The notes under the pieces were generated by a model, which saw only the letters and a list, made by a program, of their open reading frames with translations, had not been told where the DNA came from and did not search any database. Below are positions 1 to 8,149 of a stretch of DNA of 64,000 bases, one piece after another. Origin of the DNA: JALGWN01 sp964598025. GTDB lineage: Bacteria > Arandabacterota > Arandabacteria > Arandabacterales > Arandabacteraceae. Position 1 is the first letter of the stretch, and every line of letters begins with the position of its first letter. A program made the translations under genes and the position numbers. Location of the stretch: assembly GCA_964598025.1 (NCBI GenBank), contig CAZRAU010000006.1, positions 1-64,000 of the forward strand, in the 5' to 3' direction.

Positions 1-2
1 CA

Positions 3-257
3 TGTTCCTACAGCGAGGCCAGCGTCATGCTTTGTCCAAACGACGTCATTCTGATTTACTCTGACGGAATCTCGGAGGCTGCCGACGAGAGCGGGGTACA
101 ATTCGGCGAAGCGAGGATTGCCGACATGGTGAGAGCGCACCCGGATGATGCTTCTCAAGGGCTTCTCGCAAGGATAATCGACGCTGCCTTGAATCACTCC
201 CGGACCATGGCCCCCATGGACGACATGACGGTAGTGGTGATCAAGCGCGTCACGTAG
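3..257 (+). CDS. SpoIIE/PP2C-type serine phosphatase, C-terminal end (partial)
   Basis: The frame is open at the left edge of the window, so only about the last 84 residues are present. The text CPNDVILIYSDGISEA matches the PPM/SpoIIE phosphatase strand that carries a metal-binding Asp (SDG), and MDDMTVVVIKR matches the terminal D-D-x-T-x-V strand of the family. Such proteins dephosphorylate anti-sigma antagonists or act as output domains of signalling proteins. The N-terminal sensor part lies outside the window, so the specific role is unknown. The reading frame continues upstream of the internal ATG at 27, which is therefore unlikely to be the start. Confidence 0.8.
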   Translation, partial: CSYSEASVMLCPNDVILIYSDGISEAADESGVQFGEARIADMVRAHPDDASQGLLARIIDAALNHSRTMAPMDDMTVVVIKRVT

Positions 258-266
258 ACCGGCCGC

Positions 267-299
267 GTAGTGTTGGGTATCTGCGCCCGGTGGTGGTTC
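267..299 (+). repeat. Dispersed GTAG-type palindromic repeat, degenerate copy 1
   Basis: This is a degenerate member of an intergenic family whose best copy is at 46160-46190 (GTAGCGTCGGG, 8 bases, then CCCGACG). Here it reads GTAGTGTTGGGTATCTGCGC followed by CCGG. A second copy follows at 371-400 in the same gene-free stretch. Confidence 0.5.
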
Positions 300-342
300 G
301 CTGCGTTCGCCGCTCGGTCGCTGTTCAGGACTACATTCACTG
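294..342 (+). repeat. Second dispersed repeat family, copy 1
   Basis: About 49 bases (GGTTCGCTGCGTTCGCCG, then a CGGTCGCTGTTCAGG core, then ACATTC) align with 15277-15327, after the DHOD-like gene, with scattered differences and small indels. Both copies are intergenic. I recognise no encoded function. Confidence 0.45.
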
Positions 343-370
343 CTCCCGGAGCGGCTTCACTCCGCCCAGG

Positions 371-400
371 CTATGTTGGGTCTCTGCGCCCGGTAGTGGT
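371..400 (+). repeat. Dispersed GTAG-type palindromic repeat, degenerate copy 2
   Basis: It reads CTATGTTGGGTCTCTGCGCC followed by CGGTAGTGG. It is preceded by a GGCTTCACTCCG stretch that also resembles the flank of the 46160 copy (GGCTTCGCTCCG), so the repeated unit is longer than the hairpin core. Confidence 0.5.
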
Positions 401-409
401 TGCCGCGGC

Positions 410-1657
410 TCATACGCCGGGATTGACCATCTTGCCTATGAAGAGAACGGTCCCGGAGTGGTGCTCCCGGATCGCGAACAGGAAAGGCCGGTCGATGCGC
501 ATCTCGAAAGTATCGGGGATGGAAGTCTCCCTCACTTCGACTATGGTCACGGCGGCGGCCTCGGTGCCGGCCTCATCCACCTTGACATAGGTTTTGTGCC
601 GGACGCTTGAAATGTACAGGTCGCGGTCTCCGGTGATCCGGGAGAAATCCGCGGCGCCACCGAACGCGATCTCCATACCCATCTTTGTGAGTGCGGCGTT
701 GAGCGATTCCTCATACGCGATTTCGAACTTGGGCATCTGGAGCCGGCCCTCGCTCGGCTGGAAGCTCCCCATCCATGTGGCCCAGGTCTGCTCGTCGCAC
801 CCCTCGATAAGGCGGTCGATGCTGACACCTTCTTTCGGGAGCATGATCGTCATGCTGAACCATCCGCCGGCATAGGGCAGGTCGATGATCTGAAACTCAT
901 CGGTTTCGAAGTAGCTGTACTCGCTGACCTCATCGGACCCGGGCCGATGCATCATCCGGCACGGGCTCAGCACGCCGTCTTTCGGGATGAACCAGTCGTT
1001 GCGGGTGAGGTCCGGATCGAACCGGTAGGTCCAGTCGCCGAGGAAATAGATGGCATTTATGAGATACATGACGGTCAGCGGGTCAATGTAACCGCTTAAT
1101 ATCTTCTCTATCTTCCCATGGGTTTTCTCACCCACCCAGGCATTGATCGTGTCGGGAGCATCGGAACGCGAGAAATCCAACGGTCTGATCTCCGAATCGA
1201 AATAGGTCGCGCAGGCGTCCAGGAAGTCCTGGAGCGGATCAAGCCGGGGTCTGTACCATATCGAGTTCGCGATCTCGAAGATGACATCGGGATCGAGCTC
1301 TGTGAGGAGGTCGATCACGCTCCGGTAGCATTCATTTATCTCCTGGATGTCCATCTCCCCGAACTCAAGCGTGGCCTTCATCGCCTCTTCTGTTGTGCCG
1401 GCCGCCCCGTTAAGGGTCATCCCGAGGGCCATGGATATACTCAACGGCGAGATGAAGACATTGGAATCGGGCGATGCTTCCCTGGCCATCTCCTGAAAGA
1501 TCTCCAGCCCGAAGGCGTTATACGCACTTACGAGATGCTGCTCCTGTGCGGTCAGCATGCGCGGCTGATCGCAATCCGGCGACACACAGGTGTCGCCGCA
1601 GCTCAGGCAAAACGCGCACGCCAGAATCAGGCAGGCGATCTTGGGATACTTGCACAT
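410..1657 (-). CDS. Lipoprotein serpin (serine protease inhibitor)
   Basis: This is a 415-residue member of the serpin superfamily, suicide inhibitors of serine or cysteine proteases. The N-terminus has a signal peptide ending in LSC with the lipobox cysteine at about C20, so the protein should be lipid-anchored outside the inner membrane. Serpin landmarks are visible: SNVFISPLSISMALGM near the N-terminus, the NAIYFLGDW strand, and near the C-terminus a hinge EAGTEAAA followed by the reactive loop and RPFLFAIREHHSGTVLFIGK. The hinge has small residues at P15-P10, the pattern of inhibitory serpins. Counting from the hinge puts P1 near T or R-E-T, which is uncertain. A purine-rich SD precedes the ATG. 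It is monocistronic and convergent with the preceding phosphatase gene. Confidence 0.92.
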   Translation of the reverse strand: MCKYPKIACLILACAFCLSCGDTCVSPDCDQPRMLTAQEQHLVSAYNAFGLEIFQEMAREASPDSNVFISPLSISMALGMTLNGAAGTTEEAMKATLEFGEMDIQEINECYRSVIDLLTELDPDVIFEIANSIWYRPRLDPLQDFLDACATYFDSEIRPLDFSRSDAPDTINAWVGEKTHGKIEKILSGYIDPLTVMYLINAIYFLGDWTYRFDPDLTRNDWFIPKDGVLSPCRMMHRPGSDEVSEYSYFETDEFQIIDLPYAGGWFSMTIMLPKEGVSIDRLIEGCDEQTWATWMGSFQPSEGRLQMPKFEIAYEESLNAALTKMGMEIAFGGAADFSRITGDRDLYISSVRHKTYVKVDEAGTEAAAVTIVEVRETSIPDTFEMRIDRPFLFAIREHHSGTVLFIGKMVNPGV

Positions 1658-1680
1658 GGCTCATCCCCCCTTGGATGGAG

Positions 1681-1696
1681 TTCCACGTCTGTGGAA
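1681..1696 (-). other. Short palindrome in the serpin 5' region
   Basis: TTCCAC, four bases, then GTGGAA forms a perfect 6-bp inverted repeat 24 bases upstream of the serpin start. It could be a leader hairpin or an operator. No second copy was noticed, so this is only a description. Confidence 0.3.
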
Positions 1697-1856
1697 ATCG
1701 AAACTCAAGCACTAATATTGTACACCCGGCCGGTCCGGTTGAAAACCCTCTAATTGCGAGTGCATTGCCAATAGTGGTATCCGGGTTTGTTCATGTCTTG
1801 CGGCAAGGGTGGTGCGGACCGCGAGAGGCTTCTTGCCAATCCAGCCATAAGCCCCT

Positions 1857-2837
1857 ATGATAGACGGCATGATGGTGTCTAAGAGCGTCGAATCCCGGGA
1901 CGGTGCGCGATCAGGGCGGCTTCTGGGGCGCTTCGGGTTTCTGCTGCTTCTCCTCGACCTCTTTCTGGTTGTCGCAGGGCCGGCCTGGGCCTACCACACC
2001 GAGCATGTGGTGCTGGTCATAGTAGACGGCCTCCGATACCGTGACGGGCTCGGGGATTCGAGTCATGCCCATGTGCCGGAGATGTATGAATTGAGCAAGC
2101 AGGGCTCCATCATAGAGCCCTTTGTGAACGACTGGGTCACCGACACCGCGCATGGCATACCTACGATCTGGTGCGGAGCCCACTCCGAGCTCCGGGCGTT
2201 CTCCGGTTCGGGCTGTGACGGCAATGAGCACATCTGCTCCGAGCTTCCGACCGTCTTCGAGTATTACCGCAAGCATCTGTCACGCCCAACGACAGATTGC
2301 ATCTATGCACTGAAAGCCGTGAACGGCCCATGGAGGGCAAGCCTCGATCCGGACTACGGGCCGGACTACTGGCCGCTCTATCACAGCGAAGGCTCCAGCG
2401 ACCTGGATGTGTGGCACGAAGCCGAGGACCTGCTGGTCCGGTACCACCCGTCGCTATTCCTGCTTTATCTCGAACGCGTGGATCACTTCGGGCATTCGGG
2501 GAGCTGGGCCTACTACACGCGAGCCATAGAGATTGCCGATAGCATAGTGGGCATGGTGTGGGGTTTCATAGAATCCGATCCCGTATATGCCGGTAAGACC
2601 ACTATGATTGTCACCAATGACCATGGACGGCACACGGATGACTGGACGACCCATGGCTGTGGCTGCGATGGCTGCCGTACCGTGATGCTGCTTGCCGTGG
2701 GCCCCGACACCAAGCGAGGCTTCGTATCGAATGAGTTCAGGACATTATGTGAAATAGCCCCGACCATCGGTGAGCTACTGGGCTTCGAAACCCCGAAGGC
2801 CACCGGCACCCCCATCCTTGAGATCCTCAAGCCTTAG
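1857..2837 (+). CDS. Secreted alkaline-phosphatase-superfamily protein (phosphodiesterase/sulfatase-like)
   Basis: The 326-residue protein has an N-terminal hydrophobic segment (GFLLLLLDLFLVVAGPAWA) followed by an alkaline-phosphatase-fold core. Likely metal ligands are the Asp in VLVIVDGLR, the DHFGHS motif, and NDHGRHTDDW near the C-terminus. The nucleophile region is VTDTAHGIPTIWCG, so a Thr probably acts as nucleophile, as in nucleotide pyrophosphatases and phosphonate hydrolases, rather than a formylglycine Cys. A CGCDGC cluster near the end is unusual. ATG codons at 1857, 1869 and 1872 are all possible starts, and none has a clear SD. The substrate is unknown. Confidence 0.75.
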   Translation: MIDGMMVSKSVESRDGARSGRLLGRFGFLLLLLDLFLVVAGPAWAYHTEHVVLVIVDGLRYRDGLGDSSHAHVPEMYELSKQGSIIEPFVNDWVTDTAHGIPTIWCGAHSELRAFSGSGCDGNEHICSELPTVFEYYRKHLSRPTTDCIYALKAVNGPWRASLDPDYGPDYWPLYHSEGSSDLDVWHEAEDLLVRYHPSLFLLYLERVDHFGHSGSWAYYTRAIEIADSIVGMVWGFIESDPVYAGKTTMIVTNDHGRHTDDWTTHGCGCDGCRTVMLLAVGPDTKRGFVSNEFRTLCEIAPTIGELLGFETPKATGTPILEILKP

Positions 2838-2958
2838 GCTCTAAAAGGCTTGATTTTTCCGGTGCGGCACCATAGGTTATGCATACTTCCAAACACGACT
2901 TGGCGAGTCGCGAGATCCTGTGAGACAAGTGGAGGCGACTGGAGGATAAGCAAGGCGT

Positions 2959-5058
2959 ATGGCAAGGAATATCGATATCAGCAGGGTCCGTAACATTGGG
3001 CTCATGGCTCACATCGACGCCGGGAAGACTACGGCAACCGAGAGGATACTCTTCTTCACCGGTAAGAGCCACAAGATGGGTGAGGTCCACGACGGAGAGG
3101 CCGTCATGGACTGGATGGAGCAGGAGCAGGAACGGGGCATAACCATAACCTCCGCAGCCACCACCACCTATTGGAAAGACCACAGAGTGAACATTATAGA
3201 TACGCCCGGGCACGTCGATTTCACGGCCGAGGTGGAAAGGTCGCTCAGGGTGCTGGACGGCACGGTCGCACTCTTCTGCGCAGTGGGGGGAGTTCAACCG
3301 CAATCCGAGACCGTCTGGCGGCAGGCGGAGAAGTACCAGGTGCCGAGGATTGCGTTCATAAACAAGATGGACCGGGTGGGGGCGGACTTTGAGGGCGTGG
3401 TGAAGGAGATCCAGGAGGAGCTGGGTGCCAACGCTGTCCCGGTCGTGATTCCAATCGGCGCCGAGGCCGAGTTTCGGGGCATAATCGATCTGGTGGACAT
3501 GAAAGCCGTCTACTACGACGACACCCCCGACGGGATCCTGATACGGGAGGAGGCCATCCCGGAAGATCTCCTGGAGAGAGCTCGGGATGCCGAGCGCGTC
3601 ATGATCGAACGAATTAGTGAGGAAGACGACAACCTGATGGAGAAATTCATAGATGGCGTGATCCCTGGGCGTGATGAGGCCGTCAGGGCAATGCGTAGGG
3701 CCACGATAGACGGGAGAATAATCCCGGTTCTGTGCGGTGCCGCGCTCAAGAATAAGGGGGTAAGGCGGCTGCTCGACGCCATAATCGATTATCTGCCGTC
3801 CCCGATTGATCTTCCTCCGGTTATAGGCACGCATGATACAACCGCGGAGGAAGTGATAAGAAAGCCGAGTGACGATGCCCCTCTGGCGGCCCTGGCCTTC
3901 AAGATCCAATCGGATAAGCACATGGGTAAGTTGACCTATATCCGGATCTACTCCGGGACCTTGAATTCCGGTGATGTGGTTTACAACTCGACCCGTGAGA
4001 AAAGGCAGCGAGTCGGCAGGATCTTCGAGATGCATGCAAACAAGCGCGAGATTGTGGAGTCACTTCATACCGGCGATGTTGCGGCGGTGATCGGGCTTGG
4101 GGAGACGCAGACCGGGGATACCATCTGTAACGAAGCCCTCCCTATCGTACTGGAGTCGATCGAATTCCCCGCGCCTGTCATCGATGTCGCGGTGAAACCC
4201 GAGAGCAGAGCTGACGCCGAGAAGCTGGGCAGGGGACTCAGCCGGCTGGCCGACGAAGACCCGACCTTTGTTGTGAAGAGCAATGCCGAGACCGGAGAGG
4301 TCATAATCTCAGGGATGGGAGAGCTCCACATCGAGGTCCTAACCGATCGTCTCAAGCGGGAGTTCGGAGTAGGCGTGGAAGTGGGCAAACCACAGGTCGC
4401 CTATCGGGAGACAATCCTCGGTTCGGTCGAACACAATCACAAGCACATAAAGCAGACGGGCGGACACGGCCAGTACGCGCATGTGGTCATGCGCGTCGAG
4501 CCCGCGCCTCCGGGCACGGGCCTCAGGTATGAAACCCCGGTGGTCGGCGGTCGTATTCCCCGCGAGTACTTGCCGGCCGTCGAGCGCGGTATTGTCGATG
4601 CCATGGCTGAAGGGCCTTATGCCGGGTTTCCGATGGTGGACATAAGGGTTGTGGTATTCGACGGGTCGGCCCATGACGTGGATTCATCCGAGCAAGCCTT
4701 TCGAACATGCGGATCTACGGCATTTCGGGAGGCCTGCAAGCGAGCCGGACTGGAGCTTCTTGAACCCGTCATGGATGTCGAGGTCGTAGCTCCGGAGGAC
4801 TATACCGGTGCGGTGACCTCCAGTCTGTGCAGCAAGCGAGGCAAGGTAGTGCGCATGGAGACCAAGGGGAAATCATGTATAACCGGAGCCCATGTGCCCC
4901 TTGCGGAGATGTTCGGCTACTCATCGGAGCTCAGGAACATCACAAGCGGCCGCGGTGAGTTCTCGATGCACTTCTACCACTATGAGACTGTGCCCTATGC
5001 CATAGCCGAGGAGATAGTGGAGGCCCGGCGCAAAGCCAAGGCGGGCGGACAGGCCTAG
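2959..5058 (+). CDS. fusA: Elongation factor G
   Basis: The 699-residue translational GTPase catalyses ribosome translocation and helps recycling with RRF. G1 AHIDAGKTT, switch region RGITITSA, G3 DTPGH and G4 NKMD are all present, followed by domain II, the domain IV tip region (HGQYAHVV) and a C-terminal domain V (GYSSELRNITSGRGEFSM). Length matches the family. It stands alone here, without rpsL, rpsG or tuf, so it is either an EF-G outside the str operon or a second paralogue. The start ATG follows a GGAGG-containing leader (GTGGAGGCGACTGGAGG). Confidence 0.96.
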   Translation: MARNIDISRVRNIGLMAHIDAGKTTATERILFFTGKSHKMGEVHDGEAVMDWMEQEQERGITITSAATTTYWKDHRVNIIDTPGHVDFTAEVERSLRVLDGTVALFCAVGGVQPQSETVWRQAEKYQVPRIAFINKMDRVGADFEGVVKEIQEELGANAVPVVIPIGAEAEFRGIIDLVDMKAVYYDDTPDGILIREEAIPEDLLERARDAERVMIERISEEDDNLMEKFIDGVIPGRDEAVRAMRRATIDGRIIPVLCGAALKNKGVRRLLDAIIDYLPSPIDLPPVIGTHDTTAEEVIRKPSDDAPLAALAFKIQSDKHMGKLTYIRIYSGTLNSGDVVYNSTREKRQRVGRIFEMHANKREIVESLHTGDVAAVIGLGETQTGDTICNEALPIVLESIEFPAPVIDVAVKPESRADAEKLGRGLSRLADEDPTFVVKSNAETGEVIISGMGELHIEVLTDRLKREFGVGVEVGKPQVAYRETILGSVEHNHKHIKQTGGHGQYAHVVMRVEPAPPGTGLRYETPVVGGRIPREYLPAVERGIVDAMAEGPYAGFPMVDIRVVVFDGSAHDVDSSEQAFRTCGSTAFREACKRAGLELLEPVMDVEVVAPEDYTGAVTSSLCSKRGKVVRMETKGKSCITGAHVPLAEMFGYSSELRNITSGRGEFSMHFYHYETVPYAIAEEIVEARRKAKAGGQA

Positions 5059-5084
5059 GCCCCGGCCGCCGCCGTCTCCGTAGC

Positions 5085-5104
5085 GTTGCCACTCCTGTGG
5101 CAAC
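5085..5104 (+). other. Hairpin after fusA
   Basis: GTTGCCAC, TCCT, GTGGCAAC forms a perfect 8-bp stem 26 bases after the fusA stop. There is no T-tract, so it is not a standard intrinsic terminator. The flanking CCGTAGC resembles the start of the dispersed GTAG repeat family, so it may be a variant copy. Confidence 0.4.
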
Positions 5105-5170
5105 GGCGATCGGGACTCCATCCCCAAGGCGCCATGCTTCGCTCCGGCGTTGAGTGGTTGGGGGGAGCGA

Positions 5171-5755
5171 ATGGGAGTGAAAATCGACATGGTCGGCCCC
5201 GAGCGGCTCGCCGACTACTCACAGATCCCGATAGCCTTTGAGGTCACGCATCACCTCACAGTTGAGCTTGTCGGCAAGGGCCTAGGCGGTATAAGGCTTC
5301 GGGAAGCGAAAGTCATGCCCCCATATGTGAAAGATTATGATGCCTCGGATGACGGCGGTCCGGACCGGTGGCATGAGCGCTTCGACACCGCCCACTTCGT
5401 TATCTTCCTTGCCGTTCAGGATGCGTCTTCAGTTGGTGGTGCCACCCTGGTCTATGACACTCCTGGCTTAAATATACTGGCGGGACGAAAGGACATTGTC
5501 GTGCTGTGGGACATCAGGGTTGTACCCGGGTGCCGTCGCGATGGGATAGGGACTAAGCTCTTCCGCCATGCTGCCGACTGGGCTCGGACCAGAGGCTTCA
5601 GACTGCTCAAAATCGAGACGCAGAACGTCAACTTGCCGGCCTGCCGGTTCTATCTTAAGCAAGGGTGCCGGTTGGGCGAGATCAACCGGCATGCGTATGA
5701 CGCCGACCCTGAAGTTGCTCGTGAGGTCATGTTGGTGTGGTATCTTGACCTGTAG
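5171..5755 (+). CDS. GNAT-family N-acetyltransferase
   Basis: The 194-residue acetyl-CoA-dependent transferase has the GNAT core in its C-terminal half: VVLWDIRVVPGCRRDGIGTK (motif A, acetyl-CoA pyrophosphate loop R-R-D-G-I-G) and ETQNVNLPACRFYLKQGC (motif B). The ETQN-N-AC-FY string resembles streptothricin-type acetyltransferases. I chose ATG 5171 because GGGGGAG lies just upstream; a TTG at 5150 would add 7 residues. The acceptor substrate cannot be told. The stop codon abuts a long inverted-repeat element. Confidence 0.85.
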   Translation: MGVKIDMVGPERLADYSQIPIAFEVTHHLTVELVGKGLGGIRLREAKVMPPYVKDYDASDDGGPDRWHERFDTAHFVIFLAVQDASSVGGATLVYDTPGLNILAGRKDIVVLWDIRVVPGCRRDGIGTKLFRHAADWARTRGFRLLKIETQNVNLPACRFYLKQGCRLGEINRHAYDADPEVAREVMLVWYLDL

Positions 5756-5882
5756 CCAGGCTGGTGAAAAACACCCGTCTGCTGCGTTAGCCTCGTCTCT
5801 CCTCACTGCGGCGTATGCAACTATACGCCTCGTTCCTCAAGACATCGTCTGCCTTGCATCCGGGCATTTTTGACCAGCCTGG
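5756..5882 (+). repeat. Long inverted-repeat element directly after a stop codon
   Basis: The 127-bp element has imperfect terminal inverted repeats of about 22 bases: CCAGGCTGGTGAAAAA at the left, TTTTTGACCAGCCTGG at the right. Inside is a perfect GGCGTAT/ATACGCC hairpin. It starts on the base after the GNAT stop codon. A left-half relative lies at 50905-50999, also just after a stop codon. It looks like a non-autonomous, MITE-like or REP-like element, and I recall similar sequences in unrelated environmental genomes. It encodes no protein. Confidence 0.75.
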
Positions 5883-5908
5883 AATGAGGGCGGTCCCGGT
5901 ACACCGGA

Positions 5909-6727
5909 TCAGCCGGTCTTCGTCTCCTGGTGCATATGCACATCCCGCTGCGGGAACGGGATGGTGATACCCGCCTTCTCCAGCTCGAGTTTGCCCTTCT
6001 CCGTCGTATCGAAAAAGACGCCCCAGTAATCTGCCGGCGTCGCCCAAGGCCTTACTACAAGGTTCACGCTGCTGTCGCCGAGCCCTGATACGGCGACTAC
6101 CGGTTCCGGATCCTTAAGCACTCGAGGATCGGATTTCACAAGCTCCATCAGCACGTCTTTGGCCTTCCTGATATCGTCATCGTAGGAGATGCCGAAGGTC
6201 ATATCCACCCTTCGCTTGTCGACGGTTGTGAAATTGGTGATCTTGTCGGCTGTAATCTGTGAGTTGGGTATTATGATGCACCGGTTGTCCGGGTGATTGA
6301 GAATCGTATTGAATATCCTGACTTCCTGCACGCTCCCCGAGGTGCCTGCTATTTCGACGAAGTCGCCGGCCTTGAAAGGTTTGAAGACCAGGATCATAAT
6401 CCCTGCAGCGAAGTTCGAGAGCGACCCCTGAAGCGCAAACCCGACGGCCAGGCCGGCGGCTCCAATGAGAGCAACAAGCGAAGCTGTCTGGACGCCGATC
6501 TTATCGATCGCGGCGACTATGGCGAAGGCCAGGATCAGGAAGTAGCACAAGCTCCTGAAGAACTTCGCCAGGGTCTTCTCCACGTTCGCCTTTATCATGA
6601 TCTTCTCCACGAGCCTGGACACCAGGCCGGCCGCCCATCTTCCAACAAGGAAGATCACAACCGCCGCGATTATCCTCAGCCCGTATGTCATCAGGTGGTC
6701 AGGGAGTTGTGCCATGAACTCATCCAC
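5909..6727 (-). CDS. mscS: MscS-family small-conductance mechanosensitive channel
   Basis: The 272-residue inner-membrane channel releases solutes on hypo-osmotic shock. It has three N-terminal membrane segments; the pore-lining third is the Gly/Ala-rich ALIGAAGLAVGFALQGSLSN, followed by the MscS beta domain (FKAGDFVEIAGTSGSVQEV, then IPNSQI) and the alpha/beta vestibule domain. Length matches E. coli MscS (286 residues). The ATG is preceded by AAGGAGG on the minus strand. It is monocistronic and divergent from the TPR lipoprotein gene. Confidence 0.92.
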   Translation of the reverse strand: MDEFMAQLPDHLMTYGLRIIAAVVIFLVGRWAAGLVSRLVEKIMIKANVEKTLAKFFRSLCYFLILAFAIVAAIDKIGVQTASLVALIGAAGLAVGFALQGSLSNFAAGIMILVFKPFKAGDFVEIAGTSGSVQEVRIFNTILNHPDNRCIIIPNSQITADKITNFTTVDKRRVDMTFGISYDDDIRKAKDVLMELVKSDPRVLKDPEPVVAVSGLGDSSVNLVVRPWATPADYWGVFFDTTEKGKLELEKAGITIPFPQRDVHMHQETKTG

Positions 6728-7006
6728 GCTATTCCTCCTTCCTCAAGTACAGTTTGACGGCAGAGACCCCATTCATGTTAGGGTCTCCAGACGATTCTCC
6801 TTGCCCTCCCACCCTCAGTCAACGCCAAACTCGATGCGGCGCGTGCCCCGGAAGGTGCGCGGACGGCCGGATAGGCTCCGGAATATCCCTGTTGTCACTT
6901 GGGCCGGCGGGTCTTATGCTTGGTGCGTAACGGGACCTGTGGGTGCCCGGCACCGTGGATTGGGTTATGCGGTCTCGTTGTCACATGTCAGCCCGGGAGG
7001 CGAGTC

Positions 7007-7948
7007 ATGGTGAGAAACCTGTTGGTTGCAGTGCTGGTGATGTTTTGTTGCTGTTCGGCTGAAAAGGACCAGGACGGGGCCGCGGGCCTGCCCGACTTCG
7101 ATGCCATGTGGGACTATGACCATCCAGACACCACCGAGGCCAGGTTCAGGGAGCTGGTTCCGCTCGCGGAGGAATCCGGCGACCTGTCCTACCAGGCCCA
7201 GCTGATGACCCAGATCGCCAGGACGCAGGGCCTCCAGATGGAATTCGATGATGCCCACAGAACCCTTGACGGCGTGGAGGCTATGCTTACCGACGACTTG
7301 ATTGTTGCCAGAATCAGGTACTTGCTCGAGCGAGGCCGGGTCTTTAACTCCGCAGGCCTGGCAGATAGTGCGCGGCCCGTCTTTCTGGAGGCCTGGGAGG
7401 AGGGGCGTCAAGCCAAGGAGGATTTCTATGCCGTCGATGCCGCCCACATGATGGCCATAATAGAACCCCCGGAGGACCAGCTGGTGTGGGCGGGCAAAGC
7501 CATGCAGATCGCCGAGCAGAGCTGGGACGAGCGGGCCAGGCGCTGGCTGGGGTCTCTGTACAACAATGCCGGTTGGACGTACCACGATATGGGGGATTAC
7601 GAGAAGGCCCTTGATCTTTTCGAAAAGGCCCTTGCCTGGAACATGGAGTGTGGAAACGAAGATCGAGTCAGGATCGCTCGATGGACCGTCGCCCGGGCCT
7701 ATCGTTCGCTGGGGCGGGTTGAGGACGCCCTCGCGATTCAGGAGGATCTGGAAAGTGAAATCCGGGAAAAGGGTCTCGAGACCGACGGCTATGTCTTTGA
7801 GGAGATAGCCGAGTGTCTTCTCCTTTTGGGAAGAGAGGACGAGGCCAAGGTCTATTTCGCCCGGGCATACGAGCATCTGTCGCAAGATCAGTGGCTGGCC
7901 GCCAATCAAGCCGGTAGACTGACGCGCCTCAAGGATCTGAGTGAGTAG
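7007..7948 (+). CDS. TPR-repeat lipoprotein
   Basis: The 313-residue protein starts at ATG 7007, which has a GGGAGGCGAG SD and gives a proper signal sequence (MVRNLLVAVLVMFCCC) with cysteines suited to lipid attachment. The body is helical with tetratricopeptide-like repeats, clearest at SLYNNAGWTYHDMGDYEKAL followed by LFEKALAWN. TPR proteins are scaffolds for protein-protein contacts. No enzymatic motif is visible and the partner is unknown. A longer frame runs back to 6899 but lacks an SD. Confidence 0.8.
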   Translation: MVRNLLVAVLVMFCCCSAEKDQDGAAGLPDFDAMWDYDHPDTTEARFRELVPLAEESGDLSYQAQLMTQIARTQGLQMEFDDAHRTLDGVEAMLTDDLIVARIRYLLERGRVFNSAGLADSARPVFLEAWEEGRQAKEDFYAVDAAHMMAIIEPPEDQLVWAGKAMQIAEQSWDERARRWLGSLYNNAGWTYHDMGDYEKALDLFEKALAWNMECGNEDRVRIARWTVARAYRSLGRVEDALAIQEDLESEIREKGLETDGYVFEEIAECLLLLGREDEAKVYFARAYEHLSQDQWLAANQAGRLTRLKDLSE

Positions 7949-8149
7949 GCCGCGCGGGCCGTCGGTCCTGCATTTCCGTATGGCATGAATGGTGTGGGCC
8001 GTGCCTTGGCAGGAAGGGAAAGCCTATGGGTGGGTATGCCCGTTGAAACAACGAAGAAGCATTACACGTCATCTATGTATGGATATCATCCTGGGAAGCA
8101 GTTGCCGCCAGGGTCACAGACCGGAGTAGCTCAACATTCGGAGGGGAAG

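Noticed and set aside
2827..4035. 402-codon minus-strand frame opposite fusA
   Set aside because: It is an antisense shadow of a highly conserved gene with His/Leu/Arg/Gly-rich translation. The same applies to the long frames opposite hflX, the S9 peptidase, sppA and mrfA.
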